Origin: Ficedula albicollis
Taxonomy: Eukaryota > Chordata > Aves > Passeriformes > Muscicapidae
NCBI RefSeq assembly: GCF_000247815.1
Contig: NC_021683.1
Span: forward strand, 15,434,219 to 15,498,218
Direction: 5' to 3'
DNA: 64,000 nt
The position numbers and the translations under genes are program-made. The stretch's first letter is position 1; each line of letters opens with the position of its first letter. Positions 43,358 through 55,100 of the stretch are shown piece after piece. Below the pieces are notes generated by a model, which saw only the letters and a list, made by a program, of their open reading frames with translations, did not search any database and was not told where the DNA came from.

Positions 43358-43899
43358 CCAGTGTCCAGTCTCCCAGCCCATCATGACTGGCCTGGCTCAG
43401 CCAGGATAAGGCTTCTCTGGATACATTTTCCTTTAATCAGCTGGAGATCCAGGACATGGCATGAAAACCCTGTCATAATACCCAGGGGGAAACAGTGGCT
43501 TTTGCACTGGGGATGGGAAGCTCTAACTGGGTGAATCAGTGAAAAGTGACAGGGAATAATGCAACCCTCTGAGTAAATATGGGCTTTGGTTTATCTTAGT
43601 TTTGTGTCTGAGTTTTGAAGTTGTAAGTTCCTCAAAGCCCTATGCAGCCTGGATTCCGGAGGGCCAGGGCAGGAGGCTTTGCATGCTCCTCCACCTAATC
43701 CTGATAGCCCAGGCAAAACCACCTCTTTCCACCCCCACTGATACGGTGCCGTGGCTCTGTCAGACCCTGACCATGGAGTCTGAAGGCACAGCTCCTGTCT
43801 GCTGCCTGGGGGGGTGGCTGTGGGGGTGAGCTGCCCGTGGCTGAGGGTACCTGTGCCAAACACAGAGCTGGGCTGAATCTCTTTTTTTCCATCTTGAAA

Positions 43900-44300
43900 A
43901 GCGGCAGAAGCTGACCCCCGGCTCTGCTGGCGCAGACGTGGAGCACATCCTGGCTCGGTGTTGGTATCACCCCCGGGTCCAGCAGGCTGGAGAAAGCCCC
44001 CGTGTTTGTTTACTCGCTCTTTAGGCCGGGCTGGTGACAGCCTTTTAGCAGAGCGGGGCTCAGCAGAGCGCGATCTGCCACCGACGCTCGCTGTTGGAGG
44101 CACGGCCATTTCTCACGCCGTGTCACGCCGCCGGAGCATCGGGATGCTTAAAGCCCCAAGGAAACAGCGGCTGCATTCCCTCACACAGCCCGTCTGCCTG
44201 GGGCACGGATGGGAGCAGCGGCTGCAGGTGCCAGGGGCAGGGGCGAGGCGGCGCTCCCTGGTGCGCTGCGAGCAGCCTGATGCAACGCAAACATTAATCT
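43900..44300. other. CpG-rich patch (candidate orphan CpG island)
   Basis: It is GC-rich with many CpG dinucleotides, in contrast with the AT-rich DNA on both sides. Open frames of 172 codons (minus, 43591-44109) and 152 codons (plus, 43958-44416) overlap it, but neither shows a recognisable domain, and open frames are expected to be longer in GC-rich DNA. It could be an alternative or orphan promoter, a decayed exon, or nothing. Confidence 0.35.
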
Positions 44301-45603
44301 CCCGGCTACAAAGGAACAGCATGGACCCATCTGTTACTTTCTTTGCTCTTAATCAAGTTGGGGAGGGAGCAAAAGTTCACGCAGCAAATGTGGGCATGCA
44401 CTCGGCTGAGACCTGAGCTGTGAAGCTGAGATCAAACTTAGAGGCAGCAGGATTTTTACAGGGCTGTGGATCCAGGGTTCCCCATCATTATGGATCTCTT
44501 CTTTCACCAAATTTGGAAGTGGGAATTGAATTTGGGGATGTGGTATTGGCCCACTCAGCTTTCTAACCGACAATGCTGAGTGCAGACTGTTGTCCCTATT
44601 ATGACTGTGCTAACAATTGACTTTTTGGTTTGGCTGTCTTGCAGAAGAAAAAAGCAAATTAAAAAATCAATCTCAACCAAAAAGTACTTATTTTTCTAGT
44701 TTGCTTAATAGTATGAAGCACAGAAAATGCTGTGCTTTGTGTGAAATGAGGCAATTTGGGGGTGGGGGGTTGGGAAATATGGAAAAAAGCAAGCACAAAA
44801 GCTGTGCAGGGCCGGATTGTCAGAAGAGCAGAAAAGGAGATGACAGCCCTTTTATCTGCTGGTTGAGCAGTTAGAAAACTTATCCAGGATGTAGGAGGCC
44901 TGGTCTGAACTTGCTGCTCTGCTGAGAAGAGAGTAACCCACATCTTGGCTATGTATTCCTGCCAGTTGACTGAAAGAGGAATTCCTCTCTGCAGCCTTTG
45001 CTTACTCTACAACTCATGGAGGCAGCATTTGATTCCCTTCTTCATTGAAACAGCTTATTCTTTAAAAAAATCTCCCTGCAAAAAATTGTTTTCCAGAAGG
45101 AATTATTGCTACATTGGGCAAGAGGTGACCCAGTCATAGCTATGTCCATGGTGGGTCCTCCTGTTAGAGAGGTCACTTTTCATTAAACTAAATTTTGCCT
45201 GTTTCTGGTAACCAGAGGTTTTGAAAGAAAATGAGGCAAGAGATTATTTTTTTAAAAATAGAAGTCTTTATAGATTATTTGTATTTACAAGCCATTTTCT
45301 CAAGCTCTTAGGATGTCTGTATCTGAATACAGAATAGGTTCTCCTGCAGTCACATTATCTCAAGAGCCATAAGTACCTGTTTATGTGCCAGTTTGGGTGT
45401 CCAGTTATGGGTGGGAGCAGCTTGGTGATGCCTTTACTGTGTCCTAGCAGGTTCCCCTCTGCTGTCAGCACAGTGCCTCCCTGCCCAACCCCATTGAGAA
45501 CTTGTTTGTGGATGAGCTCTGGCAGGATTTGTGGCATGGGGACACAGAGCAGATCCTTGCCTAAGGTGTGATCTTGGTAGCCAGGAAGGTCAAATGTCAG
45601 ACA

Positions 45604-45961
45604 ATGCCTGGAGCACAAATCCTATGCGGAGCAGCCAAGGGAGCTGGGGATGTTTGGCCTGGAGAGAAGGAGGCTCAAGGGGGATCTTACACCCTCTAAA
45701 ACAACCCAACAGCTAGTGATAGGACAATAGGGCATAGTCCAGGGGAGGTCTAGGTTAGGCATTAGGAGGCATTTCCTCCCAGAAAGGGTGTGCCTTGGAA
45801 TGGGCTGCCCAGGGAGGTGGTGGAATCACTGCCCCTGCAGGTGTTTAAGGATTGGATGTGGCACTCATTGCCATGAACTGGTTGACACGGTGGTGTTCAG
45901 TCATAGGATGGACTCGATGATCTTGGAAGTCTTTCCCAAATTCACTGAAGCTCATTCTGTG
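45604..45961 (+). mobile_element. CR1 LINE 3' fragment
   Basis: It begins inside the last part of the CR1 reverse-transcriptase frame (CCTGGAGCACAAATCCTATG, GAGCTGGGGATGTTTGGCCT). It runs through the conserved GGCTGCCCAGGGAGGTGGTG block and ends with GGATGGACTCGATGATCTTG and ATTCTGTGG. The frame is broken by substitutions and small indels. It has the same orientation as the 37-kb copy but is a separate, shorter truncation. Confidence 0.95.
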
Positions 45962-48900
45962 GTCTACAGATGGAGACTCTCAAATGCTACAGGTACAACA
46001 CACCTCAGAGCTGTTCCCTGTCAGCACTCATGTCCCACCAGTTTCTCTACTAGTATGGAAAGCAATTCTATAAGGCTAGTTGAAAAATTAGGAGCTACTT
46101 CTGAGAGGTGTTTCCCCAAAATTTAAACTGATTTCCATATCCATGACCAGCTTTTGAGATGTCCTCTTTAGTGACACTCTGTATGTTCAGACTTGTGTAC
46201 ACACACATCCAGCTATCTGGGCAGCTTTGCTTCAGCACAGACTTTTTAAATCCACATTTGGAGAAGCACATAACTTGTGACCCTTTGTGGAGCTGCACCC
46301 TTTTTCAGAGCAGGGCTGTAGTAAGTAAGAGAAGAATGACAAAATCATTGTGGGATCGTCTAGGCATCAGTTGCAGTTATTATCTATTAATTCATCCTTC
46401 AATTTTTTCAGTTCCATGAGAGATGAGTCACCCACAGTTGGCATCCTGGCCCTAAATGTGGACATGTAGTATTTGGCAGTGCAATGACCTGCCTAAGGGC
46501 CACCCTTTTAGTGGATATTTAGGCCTGTGGCATTGCTTACAAGCTTCACATCTCCTCTTCTTAAGGGCTTGCAAATAAAACATTGAGCGAGGGTATCTTC
46601 AGCTTTAACACAGGAACAGTTATCCCAATAAATATATAAATACTGAATGTCCTTTTCCTGTAATGAAATGAAATGGAAAAATGTGATCACATTCCATACT
46701 GGTGGATAAAACTGATTGCAGGCTATCTGAGGTCTCCTGTCTATTAGAGGAAACCTTGTGAATATATCTCTGGGTTTCTCATAGGTCCCTGAAATTCGGA
46801 GTGGGAAGAACACAATTGGTTGAGAAGCTTCCTTCCCCTTTGTTAGCTGAGGCACCAGGGACTGAAAACTTCTTGCCTGGCATATTCATGTGCTTCCCTG
46901 CCCTGTGGTTGCAGAGACTTTGTGAGTCTGTGGGAATGTTTCATCCTTTGTCTTTCCAAACAAATAAATTACATTCATGAGATGGCAGTTTTATAAGTTT
47001 TCTTTCTTGTGTAACTTGAATGTTTTGATTCCTTCTTTTCATTACAAGGCAGAGGTCTCAGAATGCTAATGTGCCCTTAACTCATATGATGCACGCAAAG
47101 TCATGTCACGTGCACTCTGTGGTCAGGACGGATGTGGAAAAAAGGGCACATCATATTCTACTTGCAGAATATCAGAGGTTTTCACAGAAACTGCACTTAC
47201 TCTCTGACTTTTGTATGGCTCCCGTGATTTCAGATGTGCTGAGCTGCTTAGCCTGGTAGCTTCCCCTTTGAAAGACACATTCTTTGCAGCCACTCATCCA
47301 TCTTTTCTTATTTAGCAACAGTTCCGTGTCTGAATGAAGAATTACATATCTATGTTTTGTAAGGCTTGCTTGTCTGGCTTATATGCCTTTGGAGTGGCAT
47401 CCAACAAGCATTTGCAGAAACTCAGCTGTAGACTGTAGTGTGAAAAATTTTTTGATTTAGTTTTTCTAAAAGAAACATGATCACTTGTCAAACAAGAGCT
47501 AATTTCTGCAGCATGTCTTGCAACATTTCCACTCTTCTGCATTTTACACCTCTCTCATCTTCACATGAAGCAGTTTCTAAAGGGTACATTCAAGAGAGGA
47601 CCCTTTCCATGATATTGGGGTTCTAACCTGCCAAACATTCAGCATAGAGCTGTTTATATGTATTTAATGACTTGACATCTGATCACTTTCAAATGCCCCA
47701 TGTTGATCAGTTTTATTGGAAGTAGGTGTTGTAAGGTGTTTTACAGATATCAGAGCACTTTTCCCTCTCTTTCACGGTGAAACTTTGCTGATTTTACTCA
47801 AAATGAAGGAGTTGTGACAGGAGTTAGAGTTGAACCACAGAAAAATCCCGTCTCTGTGTTCCTGGTGAAGATTTTTTTTCTTTTGATGCAAAGCCTTCCT
47901 TTTGACTTCTTTTGGAGGTACACTATGCACCTGTGCAAAAATAAAATATTATAGGGCCACCTGTCCTTCAGCCATGCCTTTTTTGTCTTTATATCTTTAC
48001 ATATCTTTGTATCTTTTATATCCCTGCTGCTCAGGGAATTCCTGGGCTCAGGACTGGGGCAGCTGCTGAGGCACCAGGATTCCTGCAGCACATGGATTGA
48101 GGGGTCACTTTGTGGCTGTGGTAGCAGCAAACAGGCACAGCAAGGCTCACCCTGGTTATAAGCTGGTGAGAAACCATCTCCAAAAGTTCTATTTCCTCTC
48201 CCTGAAAGGCTGCTATAAAGAAGTATCCTAATTGGCCACTTCAGAAAGAAAACTGGATAACTTGGGAAATCATAGGGCCTTGCAGTAGTGCAATGCAAGT
48301 GCTCCTGATCAGCTGTAGGACTCTGATTTCAGAGGTGGGATGGGTCAGGGAGGGATGAGATCCCTGCAGGGCCACTGGCTCAGCCTGAGGGCAACTCAGA
48401 AACGAGGGAGGGCTGTTGTGCTCAGTGATGCTGGATCTCACTGACCTGAATTTTGAAGGAGAGCAGGTGAGTGGTCCCCTGTGGGCATCCAGGAGGTGAG
48501 AGGGGTACCAGAGACCCCTCAGCAGCCCAGAGAGCTGGCAGAGGACTTTCCATGCTCCCCTGTCCTGTGTGCTGTGCAGCAGGGCAGGTGAAGGGCTTTG
48601 CTGCACAGGGCAATGCTTCAGCTGCACCCTTTGGTTTGAGCTGCTGTGGGCTTGGAGCGCGCACAGAGAACCTACATTTATTATATTAAAGGTTTGAATA
48701 GAACTTGAGACGTAAAGCAGCAAGTTATGGGATGGAAGGTGGCTGTTCTGCTGGAGTGTGGGGAAGCAGTCGTGCCAGCCCAGTGGTTGCCAGCGGGCTT
48801 CAGGGAGCAGGTAAACAGCTGGAAATTCTGAGAGAGCCACAAGAGGGAGCCCACAACCCACGAACAAGGAGGACGAACTCGAACTCCTTTTTATTTATTT

Positions 48901-48990
48901 TATTTATTTTTGGGGTTTTTTTAAATTTTTTGGCTGAGGTCTGTTGTAACCTGGCACCGCTCATCTCTTGCTGCAGCGCTGTGCCCGGAT
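45962..48990. other. Unique non-coding DNA
   Basis: No gene or transposon was recognised. The 48290-48660 part is GC-richer and carries a 208-codon minus-strand frame (48241-48867) without any known domain. I treat it as a chance frame. Confidence 0.55.
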
Positions 48991-49153
48991 GGGTGAACAC
49001 AGGTGTGAACACAGGTGTGAACACAGGTGTGAACACAGATGTGTCACTCGGGGTGAACACAGGTGTGTCACTCAGGTGTGTCACAGAGATGTGCCACACA
49101 AGTGTCACACAGGTATGTCCCAGAGATGTGTCACACAGGTGTGTCACGCAGGG
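48991..49153 (+). repeat. Minisatellite, 12-bp GTGAACACAGGT units degrading to GTGTCACACAG-like units
   Basis: The first four units (GTGAACACAGGT-type) are almost identical. The rest are diverged 11-12-bp relatives containing GTGTCAC. A 212-codon open frame (48705-49343) passes through it and simply translates the repeat, so it is not called as a gene. Confidence 0.9.
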
Positions 49154-52100
49154 TGCTCAGAGGTGCCTGGGCATCACTCAGGAACACAGGAAACCCCTTC
49201 CCATGGCACCAGTCCGAGCAGCCATCTCCCCCTGGCAGCTGCACCCCAGAATCGAAGGGATTGAGGCTTTTTTGTCCCAAGTGATTTATGAAGAGCTGGG
49301 TGAAGAATATTTTTGTCTTGACAATGTTCAGATCTTGCATTAAAATAACCGATAGTAAAACACCTCTTGCCCTCATTCACAGTGTGGCAATTCCTGGGCA
49401 GGTGTGGTGGGACATGTGGTGCTCAGGATGCTCTGTGGGGTCAAGAACATGACCACTGCATTAAAATAGTGTTGTGGTGAAGTGTACCCTCAGTCAACTG
49501 GGAAAGTTGCTGATTTTCTTTTCCTAAGACATACTCAATCTAGTTTGTGTTTCTTCAGTGGAAAAGCTTAATTTCAATTTACATTTCCCATCTAGAGGCT
49601 TTGCTATCACACTGAGACTTCCTACAAGGCATCCAGTAATGTTGCTATCATTTGCATTGCTCTAACAAAAAAATTTCCATCTGTCTTCCCAAGTCCATAA
49701 AACTCCAAACAAATAGCAAATACTATGGATGTCTGAACACACAATAGCATGTCATTTTTCTTCCAGCATTAGTGTATGTTGCAGACATTAAACTACTTCT
49801 CTTCTGAAGGGTTTGAGAGACTGTTAACATTATTCAAATTAAATTCAATACTGATGTAAGTTAGTGCAGTTGGAATTATACACAAAGTATGATGTCTCAT
49901 CTTTCTGTCAAGAGCTGAGCTCATCCCTGTGCACCTGCCAGCTCAGCTTCAGGTGGTCTTTGTAAACCCAGAGCTGCCTCAAGACAGGCAGCTCTTTTCC
50001 TTGGCATCCCCCTTTCCCCCCTGAGCGTGCTTTCTGGTGTTCTGCAGTCCCTGCTGCTACAGCTCACTCATTTATTTCCCCCTTCCCTGGTCACCTTGCT
50101 TGCCCCCTCACCTTGCAGGTATTCTGCTATATGTTTCTAGAGGAGTTCATATTGTGCCAGGAACAAAATCCATCCTTCTTCGATTTTCAAACCTGCAGAT
50201 TTTCTTTGATTCCCTTTCCCAGACCTGCTGGGACTCAGCCCTTGCAGCTGGGGCCAGTTGTGTGGCCACCACCCAGGGGTGGCAGGAGCCCCTGAGTTTA
50301 GGGTGCCCAAAGAGCAGCTCACCACACAGCTGGGCCTTCTGCAGCACTGCTGGTCTGAAGGGTTTTGCCTGTGCTTCTTCCTCAACTCTCTTTTCCTTGT
50401 TAAAGAAATGAGCCAAAGCCACATCCTCACTACACCAGATTTTGCCTCCCCAGTAGGTGTTATTTGTGTATTTGCTCCCATGTGAGGTGGAACAGTGAAA
50501 CTTGAGCTGCTGCAGCCTGGGTGGGCACTGTCCACACCAAGTGCTGCTGTAGATGGGGATGGCAGTGCCATTTTCTTGTGGGCAGCAGGAGGGAAAGAGC
50601 TTCTTGCTCCTGATGTATTCCACCAGGTTCTGTGTTTAAGACTCAGGTGAATCAGTGATGTCCAAGATGGTGCTCCAGATTCATGTTACTCTTCACAGGA
50701 ACTCAGAGCCACAGAGCATCAGTGCTGCACAGTAAATATATCACTGCTATTTCTTCACTTCATAGGGCAAAGGAATGGATTCCTGCCACCTTTGCTGTGA
50801 AAGTCCTGTACTATTTTAACCACCCCTGACACCAATGGGTCCTACATTCAAAGCTACTAGAGCTAGGGAATACAGTATCTCATGGTGATTCCCCCTTAAT
50901 TTTTTTCCTCCTAATTACTGGAACTCTTGGCAGATCCTTCCAGGTGAGAAGTAATGATCCATTTCCACACAGCATAAAGCAGGATTTTATACTGGATGTG
51001 TATGTTCCTTTAGCTCTGATGTCAGTACAGTGTGAGAGTTGTGTGCATTTGTCCTTGGGTGCAGGGTTGCTGGGCACTGTTCCTGCAGGGATCATCCCTG
51101 TGGAGGAGGCAGAAGAGCAGAGAGCATCCCAGGCTGTTAGCAGGCATTGCAGCCAACCTGTTAGGATCTCACTTTTGGCCTGTTCCTCTGTCTCTCTCCA
51201 GAGGAAAAGCTCTCCTGAGTTTTCAGCTGGCCATGCACAGAGGGTCAGTGTGACCCTAGCATGGCTCTTCTGCCAAAATCCCTGTGAACAGTTCACATTC
51301 AATTTTGTTTCAGCCTGCTGTCTGTTATGCTTGCACAGAAGATGTTCACTACAAAGGGGTGGTGTAGTTTTAGAAAATTATTTGTTTGTAAGACATTTTT
51401 GCTTACTTGTTTATTCAATTTGCTGCAGTTATTTTTCTTAGTTGACTCACAATACAGCTTTGTAGCTTTGTACCTTCAACAGGATAAAATATTGGATGTT
51501 GTCGGGGGGTGAAGCCACAGTTAAATTCCATTTTTACCAATTATGAACTTAGTTCTTGGCCTCCTATAAGCATAAGAATGTAAGAAAAAACCCGACTGGG
51601 TGGGTTTAGTTTGATTTATGAAAATGTGCAGAAGTCTGGGCACTTGAACAGATCTTGTCTGTAGAGGCTGGAGCAGCTGTGTCTGGACAAGGTTGGCAAT
51701 CTTGCTGCATCAGGAGCTCTCCTGGCACATCTGTAGCTTGCTGCTCACACTGACCTGCTCCAAGGAAGGCTTTTTCACTCTTTCCTCTTGATTTCATTCA
51801 GTAGAATTGATTGGAGAATTTTCAACAACCTTGTTTTTCCATCTGAAATCCCAGTCCATTAAACAACCTTTTCTCCTCTGCTGATTGTGGTAGAGAAAAC
51901 CAGTAAGGTTGAGTTGCTGAGTGTGAAAAAACTCGGATTCTGGTGAAAGAATTGTTGAAACCCTACATGTTTTTTAGAACTAAAACCTGCTTTTCTGGTT
52001 CATAACAACAATTTTTCAATCAACTATTGATAATTATTACAAGTAAACAATATAAATAATTTGAAGATGTAACAAATCCTCATTTTTTTAAATAGGTTTT

Positions 52101-55100
52101 GAGCTTGCTGGTTTCACATACTGCTGGTTTGCAATATTCTTTTTTGAGAGCTTGAATTTCTCTTTCAGGAGAAAATGTAATATAAAAGTTAGCTTTATTG
52201 AAAAGACAACATTTTATAATAAAAATATTAACAAATTGCATTTGAATAGAGGCTTGAGGATAGATTAAATATAATGGACATATTAAGAGAACACAGACAA
52301 TGGTTTTCCTGAGCAATTATGAATCTACAGTCCTAAATAGTGGTACTTTGGAGAAAAGGAGAGAAAGAGAGAAAATTAGTATCTTTTAAAATGTGAACAT
52401 AAAATGCAGACTAATAATACATAGTAATTTTGTTCGTGGGAGAATTCACCACTTGTGTATAGCTCCAGCCAGCCAACCTTTCCCTGTCTTCTGCAGGGGT
52501 TTTGGGTTAACACTTTCCCATTTGCCGTGGTGAACCCTGGACAAATACTCATTAGAGCACAGATTATGGTTTCAATTGCTACAGCGACATAAGGCTGCCC
52601 CTTCCAGAAGCCATCAGTGGGAGCAGAGAAAGGTAATTATTGATCACTGGGAAGAATAAGGCTGGCAAAAGGTGGCAGGGGTAGGATGAGCTGGCCAGAA
52701 GGAGAAAAGAACAGACGGGCTCAGGCAGCTGAACTCAGCCATGCCGGGGGGGGCGTTTGGGGACAGGGCACAGGGAGTCATTCTGGGCTCTCAGAGCTCC
52801 AGGGAACCCCCGAGCCTGCACTGAAACAGGAATTTGCCTTCCTGCACATACAAGAGATCCAAGCCAGGGCATGCAAACCAGGCATTTAGGTAACTTCTGG
52901 CAATGTGGGCAGGGTTTCCTGGACTTACAACAGGCCTGAGAGATTGATTGAAGTGTGAGCAGTTTTAAGTCCACCTGAAATGGAATGATACTACAAATGA
53001 GCAGTGCCCGTGGGAAGCAAACCTGAATCTCCTGTGATATTCTGATCCAAATCCCAGAGCTCCCCTCACATTTCCATGCCTTTCCAAGGCCTCCCAGTCC
53101 TGACCAGTTGCAGGTTATAAAAATGTGCTGCTCATCACTGAGGTTGGTTTTTGTGCCAGTCAGACCTTGTGCAAATGAGATCCATTTGGCAGCAGTGCCA
53201 GGCAAGTGTGAGGCTTGTTGAGCCTCCTGTGTGTCTATAACATCAGAACATTCATATGGCACTCATTTTCCCGTGTTACTCCACTGACTTCCTTACTTTA
53301 AGTAGGGAATAGAAAGCTCAAATTTATGTATTTATTTCTTTCAAGATATCTCTTCTGGGTGCTGTACGCAGCCCACTATCGGTCTAGGGAGTAGGAAATT
53401 TTGTACTTCCTTACAAGATTTTTATGGACCCAGTGGGATAAAATCTGCACTTGTAGAGTCCAGATGTTCCTGCAGCTGGACTTTGCTGACTAACACATGT
53501 AAAGACTGAGAGTTACTCGGGGTCACTGCTCACAGAAGGACTCTTCTGCTTTATGTGTGTGTGTGTGTGTGGTTTTCATGGCTTCTACCCAGAAAGTTCA
53601 TTCCTCTGCTAATGCTCCTGCTGCATTTAGTGATATTTCACCTTTTTGATGGAAGGAATAATTGAAGTAACTTCAAATACAAGGGACTTTCTAGTTCCAG
53701 GAGTTTCATGCACAACAAAGACCTTTTGGGGCATTTTTGAAAATGGTGGCATTATTGTAATAGATACAAATTTTTACTTTATGCTCAGCTTGGATATATA
53801 AGTATTTTCAACTGTAAAGCCAGAATACAAGGGTTTAAATTCATCTGAGGGTTCAGGTTATACCTGCAGTTACTGAGCCAAGGTGAAATTAGGCACACAT
53901 TTCTGTTTATTTCAAAACTTGCCCAGATAGGTGGGTTAAAATATTACAAACTGAGATAGGTTCCCATTCATGGCTTTTTTCTTAGGTTGTCATTTTATGT
54001 TAATTGAATGCCTCTGTTAATCTAATAGATTTTAGATTTATGGTGGGCTCTATACCATGTCATATTTTAATCAATACATATTCCAACATTTAGATGGACA
54101 GATGAGAAAATCTGCCTCATCCCTGCACTTCTGTTCTATCAGCTGTCAATAATTCCTAATTTGAATCCTTCAAATGATCAGATTTATGGGTTTTAGTATA
54201 TTGCATTAATCACAGAAATTAACTTTTGTGGAAAATGATGTTAAAGGTCATATGGAGTCTTGAAGGAGCAGTAACTGTGTCTGTCTTGCAAACATGTTTG
54301 CAGCTCCTCTAAGATAAAGTGCATTGGAATATTTATCTGCATGAATCCTGCTGATTGTTATTTATGTCTAAGGTCAGTACGTGCTGGTGAGGAGATAACG
54401 CTTGAAACAAACGATTGCTGAAATCTGCAGATTTAAGAAGTCAGGTGTGACACTGGGCTTTTTGTCCTCCTGTAGGGCACAGACGGGTCCAGCATAATTT
54501 CACTTGAATGGGTTTATTCAGCTGAAACTCTAGAAAATTTGTTTTGCTGAAGGTGGTTTGCACCTTGGTGTCGAGCGTGTCCGTGCCCTTCTGGAAGAGT
54601 TCACAGCAGAGGAGCTCATGGGGGATGGAAAGGGCTCAGCAAAGGGGAGAGGTTTGCCCTGGTGCTCAGGATCCAGCACTCCTGAGCCTCAGCCAGCACC
54701 CAACTGCTCCCCTTGGGGGGCTCCTCACCATCTGCCAGCCAGCTGAGGCTGCTGGGGCCCCTGCACAGCCCTACGGGCTGGAGCCAAGCCCCCTGAGATG
54801 GCACAGAATGGCCACTCCTGCCTGCCGTGCCCAACACTCCCTGCCTGCCCTGCAGAGAGCTTGGCATTTGGATTTTCCTTATTCCCAGGGAATCATCGTT
54901 TGTGATGTTTGGAAAGAAGAGTGAGAAGACTCAGCACCTCTTTCTGTGATAAACACTTTGAGAACTTGTGCTGATTTTGCTGCTGTGGGATGGCAGCAGA
55001 GTTTCTGCCACCAGCACTGCTCAGGGAGCAATGTCACCTCCTGATGCCACCAGCCAGCAGAGACAGCAGGAGCTCCTGGGGGGGACAGACAGAGCCAGGA

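Larger units (their letters stand above)
38061..45603. other. Unique non-coding DNA, mostly AT-rich
   Basis: 38.1-43.2 kb is AT-rich with no recognised repeat, coding exon or RNA gene. A three-copy 11-bp tandem (CTGGTGTCACT) lies at 43325-43357. 43600-44320 is GC-rich and includes a CpG-rich core. The DNA after 44.3 kb returns to AT-rich. Confidence 0.55.

Noticed and set aside
48241..49343. 208-codon minus and 212-codon plus open frames
   Set aside because: They show no similarity to known families, and the plus frame partly translates the 12-bp minisatellite.
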